Below are positions 13,389 through 21,296 of a stretch of 21,625 bases of DNA, one piece after another. A program made the translations under genes and the position numbers. Under the pieces are notes generated by a model, which saw only the letters and a list, made by a program, of their open reading frames with translations, ran no database searches and was not told the DNA's origin. The DNA lies in IMG/VR virus record IMGVR_UViG_3300043353_000012, positions 1 to 21,625 of that record; one strand, 5' to 3'. Positions within the stretch are counted from its first letter, which is position 1. Every line of letters begins with the position of its first letter. This DNA comes from a virus.

Positions 13389-13837
13389 TGAGCCAGGCCG
13401 ACGGCAAGATCACGCTGACCGAATGGGGCAAGCCGGTCGAGTTCCGGCTTGCAATCGGCGACTGCGAGCAATTGCAGGAAGTTATCAACCGCGGTCGCGT
13501 TGCACTCGGGCTGCCGGCGGTCGGGCCGACGGCGCTGTTCAAGCTGATGGCAACCGGTGACGCCTGGCCGCATGAAGTCCGTGAGGTGTTGAGGCTCGGC
13601 CTGATCGGCGCCGGCATGAAAACCGACCGCGCGCTGGTGCTGATTAAGCGCCACATTGAACCACCGGGCCAGTTCGTGCAGGCGAGCGCGATGGCTTGCG
13701 CGGTTCTCGGTGCCGCGCTCTACGGCGTGCCGGACGATCCCGTGGGAAAAGAACCGACGCCGGCGGGCGATCCGGAGACGCCGGCGACGACGGACCTATC
13801 CGGTTCTCCGAGCTCTACGGGCTCGGTGCTGCAATAG
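13388..13837 (+). CDS. Tail assembly chaperone, short form (G-like, GTA gp10-related)
   Basis: The 149-aa frame product resembles gene-transfer-agent gp10-type proteins (ITLTEWGKPVEFRLAIGDCEQL, helical LRLGLIGAGMKTDRALVLI). In siphoviruses the gene between tail tube and tape measure encodes the chaperone that coats the tape measure before tube assembly. The last 28 codons (after Lys121) are Pro/Thr/Ser-rich and look like the read-through end used only when no frameshift occurs. The slippery site GGGAAAA at 13744-13750 lies exactly in frame for a -1 shift into the following coding segment. Confidence 0.85.
   Translation: MSQADGKITLTEWGKPVEFRLAIGDCEQLQEVINRGRVALGLPAVGPTALFKLMATGDAWPHEVREVLRLGLIGAGMKTDRALVLIKRHIEPPGQFVQASAMACAVLGAALYGVPDDPVGKEPTPAGDPETPATTDLSGSPSSTGSVLQ
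13744..13786 (+). promoter_or_regulatory. Programmed -1 ribosomal frameshift signal
   Basis: G-GGA-AAA (13744-13750) fits the X-XXY-YYZ slippery heptamer in the frame of the chaperone gene. After a 7-base spacer, two copies of the self-complementary CGCCGGCG (13758-13765 and 13779-13786) can form an 8-pair all-GC stem with a 13-base loop. The spacing and strength are as expected for a stimulatory structure. The shifted frame opens directly into the conserved T-like segment. Confidence 0.85.
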
Positions 13838-14007
13838 GTTTGGCGCCGGACCAGGTGACGCGCTGTTCGTTCTGGCAATTTGCCGCCTGCGTCGACGGCT
13901 GGTCGCGGGTTCACGGCGGCGAGCCAAAACCGGAAGCGCCTAACGATGCCGAATTCGATGCGATGCTCGAGGCGTCGGCCGAGCACGAGGCGCGCCGTGA
14001 CCAATAA
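13750..14007 (+). CDS. T-like extension of the tail assembly chaperone, made by -1 frameshift
   Basis: The -1 frame continues for 85 codons after the slippery site to TAA at 14005-14007, giving a fusion of about 206 aa (121 from the first frame plus 85). The extension has a conserved-looking core (IRFSELYGLGAAIGLAPDQV, then FWQFAACVDGWSRVHGG) of the kind found in downstream chaperone partners, ending in a charged helix. It has no good own start: the only ATG in frame (13696) lies upstream of the shift site, has no ribosome binding site and would add an Arg-rich stretch. In lambda the analogous gpG-T is needed for tail assembly at a fixed ratio to gpG. Confidence 0.82.
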   Translation, partial: RTDAGGRSGDAGDDGPIRFSELYGLGAAIGLAPDQVTRCSFWQFAACVDGWSRVHGGEPKPEAPNDAEFDAMLEASAEHEARRDQ

Positions 14008-14395
14008 AAGCGTCGAGGCATTTCGCAGGCTGACCGTCGACATGCAAGCCAACATCTTAAAGGACGCGCTCGCCGAACTCGACGCACAAGCCGACGGCCT
14101 GGTGTCGCGCATGAAATCCGTCGTCGTGCATGGCCCGACCTCGGCGCTGGCGAACTCGATCCGCAAGGCGCCGGGCCGCCGCGAAACCCAGGTGCGGGTC
14201 ATGGCCGGCGGCGCTTCCACCACGCGATCCGGCGGCGGCAAACCATACGATTACGCGCGCGCGGTCGAATTCGGCACCGAGAAAGTCAGCGCGCAACCGT
14301 TCTTTTTCCCGACGTTCCGGCTGATGCGCAAGGCAATGCAAAGTTCGATGCGACGCAAGATCACCAAGCGCATCAAGCAATATTCTGCGGAGTAA
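13997..14395 (+). CDS. HK97 gp10-like tail completion protein
   Basis: Starting from GTG 13997, within the end of the chaperone extension, the product is 132 aa. The segment YDYARAVEFGTEKVSAQPFFFPTFRLM (split at about 84-110) contains the VEFGT and Pro-Phe-rich motif typical of HK97 gp10 family proteins, which link the tail to the neck. Upstream extension of the frame to 13880 would give an Arg-rich N terminus that merely shadows the chaperone gene. Its location after the chaperones, instead of before the tail terminator, is less usual for this family. The tape measure gene follows 3 bases after its stop. Confidence 0.75.
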   Translation: MTNKSVEAFRRLTVDMQANILKDALAELDAQADGLVSRMKSVVVHGPTSALANSIRKAPGRRETQVRVMAGGASTTRSGGGKPYDYARAVEFGTEKVSAQPFFFPTFRLMRKAMQSSMRRKITKRIKQYSAE

Positions 14396-14398
14396 GAG

Positions 14399-16048
14399 AT
14401 GGCCGACAACACCGCATCGCTGGTCGTCGCGCTGTCAGCGCAACTGACCAAATTTGAAAAGGACATGAAAGCGGCCGGCGTGATGGCCGACAATGCGGTC
14501 AGCGATATCGAGGACAAGTTTTCAAAGATGAACCCGCAGGCGGGTGCGTCGTTTTTGGGTAATCTGTTTTCCAACCTGGTCACCAAGGGGATCGAGACCG
14601 CGACCAAGGCGCTGACCGAATTTTATGATCGGTTCCTGACGCTGGAAAAGGAAAGCCGCATCCTCAGTTTGTCGATGGAAGACGTATGGGGATTTCAGGA
14701 AGCGGCGAAAGCCGGCGGCGCCTCGGTCGAGGAAGCAACTAAAAGCCTGCGTAATCTGGAAGTGCTGTTGGCCGGAATGCAACGCGGCGATACGAATTCG
14801 CTTACCAAATTGCTCGATGCCAACCCCGAAGCGATGCGCGGCGTAAATCGCGAAACCCTGACGCTGCAGCAGACCTGGCAACTTGTCGCCAACCTGATCG
14901 CCGATACGCGGATTGGTGTCGAGAAAATCGAAGTCGGGCGGCTCGCCGGCATGTCGGAGGATATGGCGCTGTCGCTCGACAAGGCTGGCGGCTCTTTTAG
15001 CGCGATGCAAAAGGCGGCGGCAGCTACCGCACCGCCACTGTCCGACATGGTCGAGAAAGCAAAGGAGTTTGATAGTTGGATGAAGTCGGCCGCCGACTGG
15101 TTCAAGGCGGATTTTGTCCGGTCGATGGAACGCTTTCGGGAAATCTATCTGGAATTCAAGGGGCTGTTTGGTGGCGTGGCGGCATCGAGCGGCCAGGCAC
15201 TGATCACCGGCGCCGCGGGCCTCAAGTCAGAAGCCGAGCGCAAAGCCGAGGGCCGGCTCAACACCGGGCCGGGCACGCAATTGCCAGCACAAGAACAGGC
15301 CGCGGCGCGCGCCGATGCTTACGAGCGCGAAACCCGCGCCATCGACAAACAAATCGCGGTGACGCAGGCGCAGGCGGCCACCGTCGGGGAAAGCGCCTAT
15401 GCGCAGGAGGAATACCGCGTTCAACTGGTGTTGACCGAAAAGGCGGTCGAGACCTATGGCGAGGTAACATCAAAGGTAAACGACGAAATCGCGTTGCAGG
15501 CGACGCGCGCGGCGCAGGCAAAGCAGGCACTGGCTGAACATCAATTCGCATTGCAACGGCTCAACTCGGCCAGCCAGGCGGTCGGCTCGGCGCTGTCGAC
15601 CGCGTTTGCCGACGCGATCGTGGAGGGCAAGTCGCTCAACGACGTGATGGCCTCGCTGATTAAGACGCTGGAAAAGGCGGCAATCAATTCGCTGGTTATG
15701 TCGTTCTTCACACCGGGCGCGGGGCAAAGCACTTCGCTGTTCGGAAGCCTGTTGCCGAAGTTTGCCGGCGGCACCGATAGCGCGCCGGGCGGCATGGCAA
15801 TGGTCGGCGAACATGGTCCCGAACTGGTCAACTTACCGCGCGGCAGCCAGGTGATACCAAACGACGTTTTGCGCTCTGGCAGTTCGGGCGGCTCGATCGT
15901 CTACTCGCCGGCGATCGACGCACGCGGGGCCTCGGTCGAGGCGGTGGCGCGGCTGGCGCAGATCATGGAACAGGACCGGGCCAGTTTCGCGAGCCGCACC
16001 GTGCAAACGATCCAGCAAGCGCGCCGCGGCCGGGTGCCTGGGCTGTGA
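14399..16048 (+). CDS. Tape measure protein
   Basis: The 549-aa protein is long, helical and Ala-rich. Its N terminus (SLVVALSAQLTKFEKDMKAAG) and C terminus (FAGGTDSAPGGMAMVGEHGPELVNLPRGSQVIPN, split over about 465-498) are classic for phage tape measures of the GTA/HK97 type. It sets tail length by stretching through the tube. At roughly 0.15 nm per residue, 549 residues would predict a tail of about 80 nm, which is short for a siphovirus. ATG 14399 has GGAGTAAGAG directly before it. The stop overlaps a small following gene by 4 bases (GTGA). No lysozyme-like or peptidase domain is visible in it. Confidence 0.9.
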   Translation: MADNTASLVVALSAQLTKFEKDMKAAGVMADNAVSDIEDKFSKMNPQAGASFLGNLFSNLVTKGIETATKALTEFYDRFLTLEKESRILSLSMEDVWGFQEAAKAGGASVEEATKSLRNLEVLLAGMQRGDTNSLTKLLDANPEAMRGVNRETLTLQQTWQLVANLIADTRIGVEKIEVGRLAGMSEDMALSLDKAGGSFSAMQKAAAATAPPLSDMVEKAKEFDSWMKSAADWFKADFVRSMERFREIYLEFKGLFGGVAASSGQALITGAAGLKSEAERKAEGRLNTGPGTQLPAQEQAAARADAYERETRAIDKQIAVTQAQAATVGESAYAQEEYRVQLVLTEKAVETYGEVTSKVNDEIALQATRAAQAKQALAEHQFALQRLNSASQAVGSALSTAFADAIVEGKSLNDVMASLIKTLEKAAINSLVMSFFTPGAGQSTSLFGSLLPKFAGGTDSAPGGMAMVGEHGPELVNLPRGSQVIPNDVLRSGSSGGSIVYSPAIDARGASVEAVARLAQIMEQDRASFASRTVQTIQQARRGRVPGL

Positions 16049-16164
16049 GGATCGTGGTCTGGTTGCAATGGTTTCGGGTTCTCGACGATCTCAACCGCGT
16101 GATGGCGGTTTGTGAAACCCGCGAGGAAGCCGAAGCCTACATAGCGGGGCAGAGCCTGGCATGA
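16045..16164 (+). CDS. Very small coupled protein, 39 aa
   Basis: A GTG at 16045 overlaps the tape measure stop (GTGA), and the TGA at 16162-16164 overlaps the next ATG (ATGA), so the frame fills the gap exactly. The product begins MRIVVWLQWFRVLDDLNRV and ends with an acidic, helical EAEAYIAGQSLA. It has aromatic and charged residues and a single cysteine. No family is recognised. The double 4-base overlap, repeated at most junctions in this tail operon, is the main evidence that it is a gene and not a spacer. Confidence 0.65.
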   Translation: MRIVVWLQWFRVLDDLNRVMAVCETREEAEAYIAGQSLA

Positions 16165-16799
16165 GCATCACCTATCCGATCAACCTATTGCCTGGCTTTC
16201 CCGGCTGGACGATCGGCTTTGACCTGAAATGGCGGCAAGAGCAATCGACGCTGGCAAGCGGGCGCATCCTGGTCAAAGACATGGGATCGCCGCTGTGGTC
16301 GCTGCGCGCGGCTACCAAGCCGTTATCCCCGAACAACCTCGACCAGTGGCGGGCCAGGCTGACCACGCTGGAAAACGGCTTGCAACAGTTCTGGGGCTAT
16401 CCCATGTCTCGCTGTTATCCGCAGGCATATCCGCGCGGCACCTGGCCGACCGGCAGCACGTTCAACGGCACTTGCGTATTGTCGGCGATCAACGCCAACC
16501 GTAAGGCGATCACGCTGCAGGCGCTGCCGGCCGGCTTCAAGCTGTCGGTCGGCGACTATCTGTCGATCGCGGGCGATCTCCACCAGGTGATGGAAGCCGC
16601 GACCGCTAACGGTTCCGGCATCACCGGCGAATTTGAAATCCGGCCGCATCTGTGGCCAGGCGTCAACGCGCCTAAACCTGGCGTCACCGTGAAACAGCCG
16701 GCTTGCCTGATGGCTGTGGTGCCGGGCTCGGTATCGTCGGACGCGCAAAGCGGCGGGTGGGGCGTGGTGTCGTTCCAGGCGATCGAGGCGCGGCTGTGA
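16161..16799 (+). CDS. Distal tail / baseplate protein
   Basis: The 212-aa product opens with SITYPINLLPGFPGWTIGFD and has an RQEQS segment, then LENGLQQFWGYPMSRCYPQA and a beta-rich C-terminal half. This order (FPGW, RQEQS, SPxxLxxWRARL, enlarged beta barrel) is that of a tail protein family following the tape measure in many alphaproteobacterial siphoviruses. By position it corresponds to lambda M or GTA gp12, that is, the ring where tube meets tail tip. Both ends overlap neighbours by 4 bases. Confidence 0.75.
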   Translation: MSITYPINLLPGFPGWTIGFDLKWRQEQSTLASGRILVKDMGSPLWSLRAATKPLSPNNLDQWRARLTTLENGLQQFWGYPMSRCYPQAYPRGTWPTGSTFNGTCVLSAINANRKAITLQALPAGFKLSVGDYLSIAGDLHQVMEAATANGSGITGEFEIRPHLWPGVNAPKPGVTVKQPACLMAVVPGSVSSDAQSGGWGVVSFQAIEARL

Positions 16800-17425
16800 G
16801 GGATATCAGCGCGGCCAACCTCGACGCGCTGCAAAAGCGCATCCTGATGCCGCGGGATTTCATTTGGTTTGTGGTGCGCAACCGCACCGACGGCACGCCG
16901 GTCACGGACGGTTACTGGTCGGACGTCGGATCGATATCAGCCGATATAGTCGATCCCGACACCGGCGGCGTCGTGACCCGCACCTGGGCCGGCGCCGGCT
17001 CGCTGATCCAGATTTCGGATATCCCGCTGGTATCGAGCCTGACGGTGCAGAATATCACCGTGACCTTGAGCCAGGTGGCCGACCGCGTGAACAACCTGGT
17101 GCGCGGCTATGACTGCAAGCAAGGCCGGGTCGAGATTTACCGCGGCCTGTTCGATCCCGAGACCCGCAAGATGGTGGCGGCGGCCACGCCGCGGTTTGTC
17201 GGCACGATCGACGAAGCACCGATCACCACGCCGGCCGAGGGTGAAAACGGCGACGTCACGCTGACCTGCACCTCGAACACCGTCGAGCTAACGCGCGCCA
17301 ATTCCGACACGCGATCGGACGCATCGCAAAAGCTGCGGCGTGCCAATGATGATTTTTTTGTCGACACCGCCGTCGTCGGCGATTGGCAACATTTCTGGGG
17401 CCGCGCCACCGGGGCGGTTTCATGA
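16796..17425 (+). CDS. Baseplate hub-like tail protein (GTA gp13 position)
   Basis: GTG 16796 overlaps the preceding stop (GTGA) and gives 209 aa; the longer in-frame ORF from 16703 only shadows the previous gene. The protein is beta-rich, with RDFIWFVVRNRTDGTPV near the N terminus, a YDCKQGRVEIYRGLFD segment in the middle, and a C-terminal DFFVDTAVVGDWQHFWGR. These features match tail proteins in the lambda L / GTA gp13 (DUF2163-like) position, which form the hub under the tail tube. Family assignment is by position and general resemblance. The stop overlaps the next ATG by 4 bases. Confidence 0.7.
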   Translation: MRDISAANLDALQKRILMPRDFIWFVVRNRTDGTPVTDGYWSDVGSISADIVDPDTGGVVTRTWAGAGSLIQISDIPLVSSLTVQNITVTLSQVADRVNNLVRGYDCKQGRVEIYRGLFDPETRKMVAAATPRFVGTIDEAPITTPAEGENGDVTLTCTSNTVELTRANSDTRSDASQKLRRANDDFFVDTAVVGDWQHFWGRATGAVS

Positions 17426-17880
17426 TCCGGCCGGGGGTTGTCGCCGACGTCGCGGCCGTGGTGACCATGCTGCGGCATTCGCGCCAGGCGGCCGGGTTCG
17501 ATCGCCGTGACAGCGTTACCGGGTTTAATTTTCCGTTTGATCCAGCGTATGCCGAGCGGTTGCTGTTGGTGCATCTGATGCCGCGGCATGTCTGCCTGGT
17601 GCTGGATATCGACGGCACAGCGCAAGGCGTGCTGATGGCTACCTATGCCGAGCATCCATTTGGGCCGGTGCGGCTGGCGCGCGAAACGGTGTGGTGGATC
17701 GAGCCGGAATACCGCGGTCGCGCGGCGGTTGAAATGCTCGACGCCTATGAAAACTGGGCGTGCGCCAACCATTGCCAGTTTATCGGCATGGCGGGCATGG
17801 GTGACGATCCCGACGTCGGCAAGCTCTACAAGCGGCGCGGCTACCGGATCGCCGAAACCCATTTCTTGAAGGCGGTCTAG
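17422..17880 (+). CDS. GNAT-family N-acetyltransferase in the tail operon
   Basis: ATG 17422 overlaps the previous stop (ATGA) and gives 152 aa. The fold reads as a GNAT: MIRPGVVADVAAVVTML as beta 1 and alpha 1, VLDIDGTAQGVLMA as beta 2-3, RETVWWIEPEYRGRAAVEML with the acetyl-CoA pyrophosphate-binding loop (94-105), and LYKRRGYRIAETHFLK at the end. The substrate is unknown. In lambda and GTA tail operons this slot usually holds an NlpC/P60-type peptidase (lambda K, GTA gp14), so a GNAT here is a notable replacement. It could modify a tail protein or a host target, or be a virion-associated structural relic. Confidence 0.82.
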   Translation: MIRPGVVADVAAVVTMLRHSRQAAGFDRRDSVTGFNFPFDPAYAERLLLVHLMPRHVCLVLDIDGTAQGVLMATYAEHPFGPVRLARETVWWIEPEYRGRAAVEMLDAYENWACANHCQFIGMAGMGDDPDVGKLYKRRGYRIAETHFLKAV

Positions 17881-20877
17881 GTGGCAATTTTTACCGCGCT
17901 GGCAACCTTCCTGCTTGCCGGCACCTTCCTGGCCGGAACGCTGGCGGTGCCGGCGCTGGCGCTCGGCCTCGGCCTCGCTGCCACGATCGGTGTTTCCTAT
18001 GTCATGAAGGCGCTGGCCGGCACGCCAGCGACACCGTCGACGCAGGATCATTTCAGCACGCAGGGATCGCTCGCCGCCGCTGGCGACGTGCCGCGATCGT
18101 TCGGGCTCGGCGTGCACATGACGGCGGGCTCGCTGGTCTATGCCAACGCCTGGGGCCAAAGCGGGCAGACGCCGAACGCCTATTTTACCCAGGTGATCGC
18201 GGTGTCGGATTTGCCGCGCGAGCGGTTGCTTGAAGTATGGGTTAACGGCGAACATTGCTCGCTCGACGGCGCGCCGATCGGTGACCTCGGCTATCCCGTC
18301 AGCCAATACAACAAGGCCGGCGCCGGTCACCTTTGGATTAAATATTACGACGGCACGCAAACCGCGGCCGATCCGTTGCTGGTCGGCAGCGTGGCCTCGG
18401 CCGATCGACCCTATGCCGGAACGCGGTTTGGCACCGGCGTGGCCTATGTCGTCGCAACCGCGCTGGTCGACGATACCTTGTTCACCGGATTTCCGACGTT
18501 CAAATTCGTGCTGTCGGGAATTCCGCTTTATGACCCGTCGAAAGACGACACCAACGGCGGTTCTGGATCACACCGCTATTCCGACCCGGCAAGCTGGGGC
18601 GGCGACGGCGACCTGTTGCCGGCGGTGCAGGCTTACAACATTCTGCGCGGCATCCGCTTCAATGGCGCCTGGGTGTTCGGCCTGCAAAACATGGTCGGCG
18701 CAGCGCGGCTGCCGGCGGCGAACTGGAACGCGCAGATCAACAAATGCCGTGCCACCGTGGTCGGGCTCGGCGGTCCCGAACCATCCTATCGCGCCGGCGG
18801 CCAGATCAATGTCGACGCGCAACCGGCCAACGCGATCGAAGCCATTCTAACCGCGTGCCAGGGCCGGCTTTCCGAAATCGGCGGGTTCTATAAAGTTCAC
18901 CTGGGTGCGCCTGATAGCCCATCATTTACCTGGACCGACGCCGACCTGTTGTCATCGGAACAGCAAACGTTCCGGCCGTTCTTCTCCCTGGCCGACAGCG
19001 TCAACGGCATCCAGGGCAAATATCCCGATCCCGGCCAGGGCTGGCAGACCGCGCCCGCGCCGCCGCTCTATCGCACCGATCTTGAGGCGCGGGACGGCCA
19101 CCGCCGGCTGATGGCGGCGCCGGCGTTCGATTTCGTGCCCTATCCCGAACAGGTGCAGCGGCTGCAGAAATCCGGCATCGAGGAAGCGCAGCGGGCCCGA
19201 ACCCATGTGCTGCCGTTCCCGCCGGCCTATTGGGTGGTCGAGCCTGGCGATGTCGGCACCTGGTCGAGTTTCCGCAACGGCTACACTAACAAGCTATTCC
19301 GCGTTGATAGCGTGGTCGATCGCGCCAACCTCGACGCGGTGTTCAACGTCACCGAAGTCGACCCGGCAGATTATTCCTGGGATCACACCGTCGACTATAC
19401 CGGCGTCGCGACCGGGCCGACGGTGTTTCCAAGGGTGCCGCCGCAAGGCGTGGTCGACTGGTACGCCGAGGGCTCGATACTCTATGACGCCGACGGCCTC
19501 GGCCGCCGCGTTGCGATCCGCATTGCCTGGGATGGCACCTTGCCGGGCGTGGTCGGCATACAATACGAGGTGCGGCTGTCGGCCGATCTATCCAGCGTGA
19601 CGCGCGGCCGAACCGACCAACTCGCCGCCGGCGCGCTGATGATTTCGCAGGGGCTGATCCCTCTCACGGCGTACCAGGTACGCGGGCAATACATTCCGAG
19701 TTCGCCGCGCGAAATGCTGTGGTCGGACTGGCTCGACGTGGTGACGCCGGCCGAGCCGGTGGCGAATATCCCGGCATGGATCGCGGTGCAGGTCACGTCG
19801 GTGATGGACTACCTAAGCGACCGCTTGGCCGAAGTCGAGCAACGCTTTGCGACCCTGCAGTCGACGCAGGGTCAGCGCAACTGGCTAGACCAGAAGGAAA
19901 TCCGCACGCAACTATCGGCCACCGCTGGCAATGCCTCGGCGGAAATCGACGATCTACAAGAGGTGATGGTCGACGCCGACACCGCGCTGGCGTCGTCGAT
20001 CAGCAATGTCGATGCCAAGTTCGGGCCGGCCTATTCCAGCGTCAACACCGTCACGAAGGCGGTTTCGACGCTTGAGGGTTACGCCGCCGCGCAATATTCC
20101 GTCACGCTCGACGTCAACGGTTATGCGACCGGCTTCAAGCTGATGAACTCGGGCACCTCGAGTTCGTCGGCGACGTTCGTGCAGGACAAATTTCAGATCG
20201 CGGCACCTGGTGTCGGCGGCGGGGCGCCGGTGCCGATCTTCACGGTTGCCAATGTCGACGGCGTGCCGAAGATCGCGTTCCGCGGTGACATGTACGGCGA
20301 CGGCACCATTGCCGGCGTTCGGCTAATTGCCGATACGATCACGGCCAGGGAAATCGGCGCGCAGGTCATTACCTCGGCCGAGATATTGGCGAACAGCATC
20401 AACGCTGATCGCCTGGTGACGGGTACGATCACGTCGGACAGTGGCAAGATTGGCGCGCTATCGTTGCGCAGTTTGAGCCTGGCCGATTTTGCGGTGGTGG
20501 TGCCGGTGGTGGAAACCCGCGGCGACCAGGTGGGTTCGCCCGTCAACCAACTGGCAAGTAGCGTCACGATTTCATTCGATAGTGTCGGGCTGGCCGGCAA
20601 ACCGCTGACCATCATCGCGGGCTTTGTCGGTCAAATGGCCTACACCGGCAGCGGTGGAACGCCAAATCTTGTACTGTATATCGACGGGGTTCAAATCCAG
20701 ACCATCGCGACAACCAACAGCTATGACTACTTTGCCTCGCTGGCGGGATCGCGGACGTTTACGGCAAACGGCGGCGCCGAAAGCCATACCGTGCAAGTGT
20801 ACTGGGTAACGAATAGCCCGACCGGCAACCCGGCCTTGGGCAGTCGAACCCTATGGGCGATGGTGGGCAAGCGATGA
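17881..20877 (+). CDS. Tail-tip / host-specificity protein (lambda J-like)
   Basis: The 998-aa protein starts at GTG 17881, right after the GNAT stop. Residues 1-45 form a long hydrophobic, Ala/Gly-rich segment like the membrane-like N terminus of lambda I/J-type proteins. The body (50-520) resembles central tail-tip proteins, with DVPRSFGLGVH, LLEVWVNGEH and IPLYDPSKDD. A fibronectin-like beta domain (525-625) is followed by a coiled-coil stretch (635-730). Next comes a J-type domain (770-830) with FQIAAPG, PIFTVANVDGVPKIAFRGDM and LIADTITAREIGAQ. A separate C-terminal beta domain (875-998) may bind the receptor. It should form the tail tip that contacts the host. Confidence 0.88.
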   Translation: MAIFTALATFLLAGTFLAGTLAVPALALGLGLAATIGVSYVMKALAGTPATPSTQDHFSTQGSLAAAGDVPRSFGLGVHMTAGSLVYANAWGQSGQTPNAYFTQVIAVSDLPRERLLEVWVNGEHCSLDGAPIGDLGYPVSQYNKAGAGHLWIKYYDGTQTAADPLLVGSVASADRPYAGTRFGTGVAYVVATALVDDTLFTGFPTFKFVLSGIPLYDPSKDDTNGGSGSHRYSDPASWGGDGDLLPAVQAYNILRGIRFNGAWVFGLQNMVGAARLPAANWNAQINKCRATVVGLGGPEPSYRAGGQINVDAQPANAIEAILTACQGRLSEIGGFYKVHLGAPDSPSFTWTDADLLSSEQQTFRPFFSLADSVNGIQGKYPDPGQGWQTAPAPPLYRTDLEARDGHRRLMAAPAFDFVPYPEQVQRLQKSGIEEAQRARTHVLPFPPAYWVVEPGDVGTWSSFRNGYTNKLFRVDSVVDRANLDAVFNVTEVDPADYSWDHTVDYTGVATGPTVFPRVPPQGVVDWYAEGSILYDADGLGRRVAIRIAWDGTLPGVVGIQYEVRLSADLSSVTRGRTDQLAAGALMISQGLIPLTAYQVRGQYIPSSPREMLWSDWLDVVTPAEPVANIPAWIAVQVTSVMDYLSDRLAEVEQRFATLQSTQGQRNWLDQKEIRTQLSATAGNASAEIDDLQEVMVDADTALASSISNVDAKFGPAYSSVNTVTKAVSTLEGYAAAQYSVTLDVNGYATGFKLMNSGTSSSSATFVQDKFQIAAPGVGGGAPVPIFTVANVDGVPKIAFRGDMYGDGTIAGVRLIADTITAREIGAQVITSAEILANSINADRLVTGTITSDSGKIGALSLRSLSLADFAVVVPVVETRGDQVGSPVNQLASSVTISFDSVGLAGKPLTIIAGFVGQMAYTGSGGTPNLVLYIDGVQIQTIATTNSYDYFASLAGSRTFTANGGAESHTVQVYWVTNSPTGNPALGSRTLWAMVGKR

Positions 20878-21296
20878 CGTTCGGAATTTACTATCGCGCC
20901 GCAGATGGCGAAATCCTCGGCTGGACAAATCAGCGCGACCCGGTCGCGCCTGACGGCATGAGCCTGGTGCAATTCGACGACCCGATCGATGTTGATCCGC
21001 TGCGGCAAAAGGTTCGTGACGGCGAGGTGGTAGACAAGACGGCAGCCGAACAGCGCGCGGCAAGATTGCCGACCTTGCGCGAAGTGCAGCAAGCGATATT
21101 CGCCGAACTGCGCCGCACCGATCCGCTGATGCTACCTGACTATCCCATATTGTCAGGCGAGCGACACGCCTGGACGGTTTACCGGCAAATGTTGCGCGAC
21201 CTCTCCGGCGATGCCGTGCATCGAATAAATTCATGGACGTTGCCGCCTGATGGCGTCGATCCAATTCTTGCTTTGCGCGAAAGGTTACAGCCATGA
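20874..21296 (+). CDS. Tail fibre assembly-like protein
   Basis: ATG 20874 overlaps the tail-tip stop (ATGA) and gives 140 aa. The N-terminal third is a small beta domain with Asp/Asn turns. A middle helix holds DKTAAEQRAARLPTLREVQQ. The C-terminal portion has TDPLMLPDYPILSGERHAWT followed by VYRQMLRDLS, a pattern seen in phage tail fibre assembly chaperones (DWTQLPD ... YRQALRD-type). Its location between the tail-tip gene and a tail fibre fits. The family link is by motif resemblance only. The stop overlaps the next ATG by 4 bases. Confidence 0.65.
   Translation: MTFGIYYRAADGEILGWTNQRDPVAPDGMSLVQFDDPIDVDPLRQKVRDGEVVDKTAAEQRAARLPTLREVQQAIFAELRRTDPLMLPDYPILSGERHAWTVYRQMLRDLSGDAVHRINSWTLPPDGVDPILALRERLQP

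Noticed and set aside
13696-14007. Separate gene starting at ATG 13696 for the T-like segment
   Set aside because: It has no ribosome binding site, and its first residues are an Arg-rich shadow of the chaperone frame. The frameshift signal explains the segment better.
17137-18360. 407-codon minus-strand ORF spanning three tail genes
   Set aside because: It cuts across the junctions of well-supported + strand genes and has shadow-like composition.
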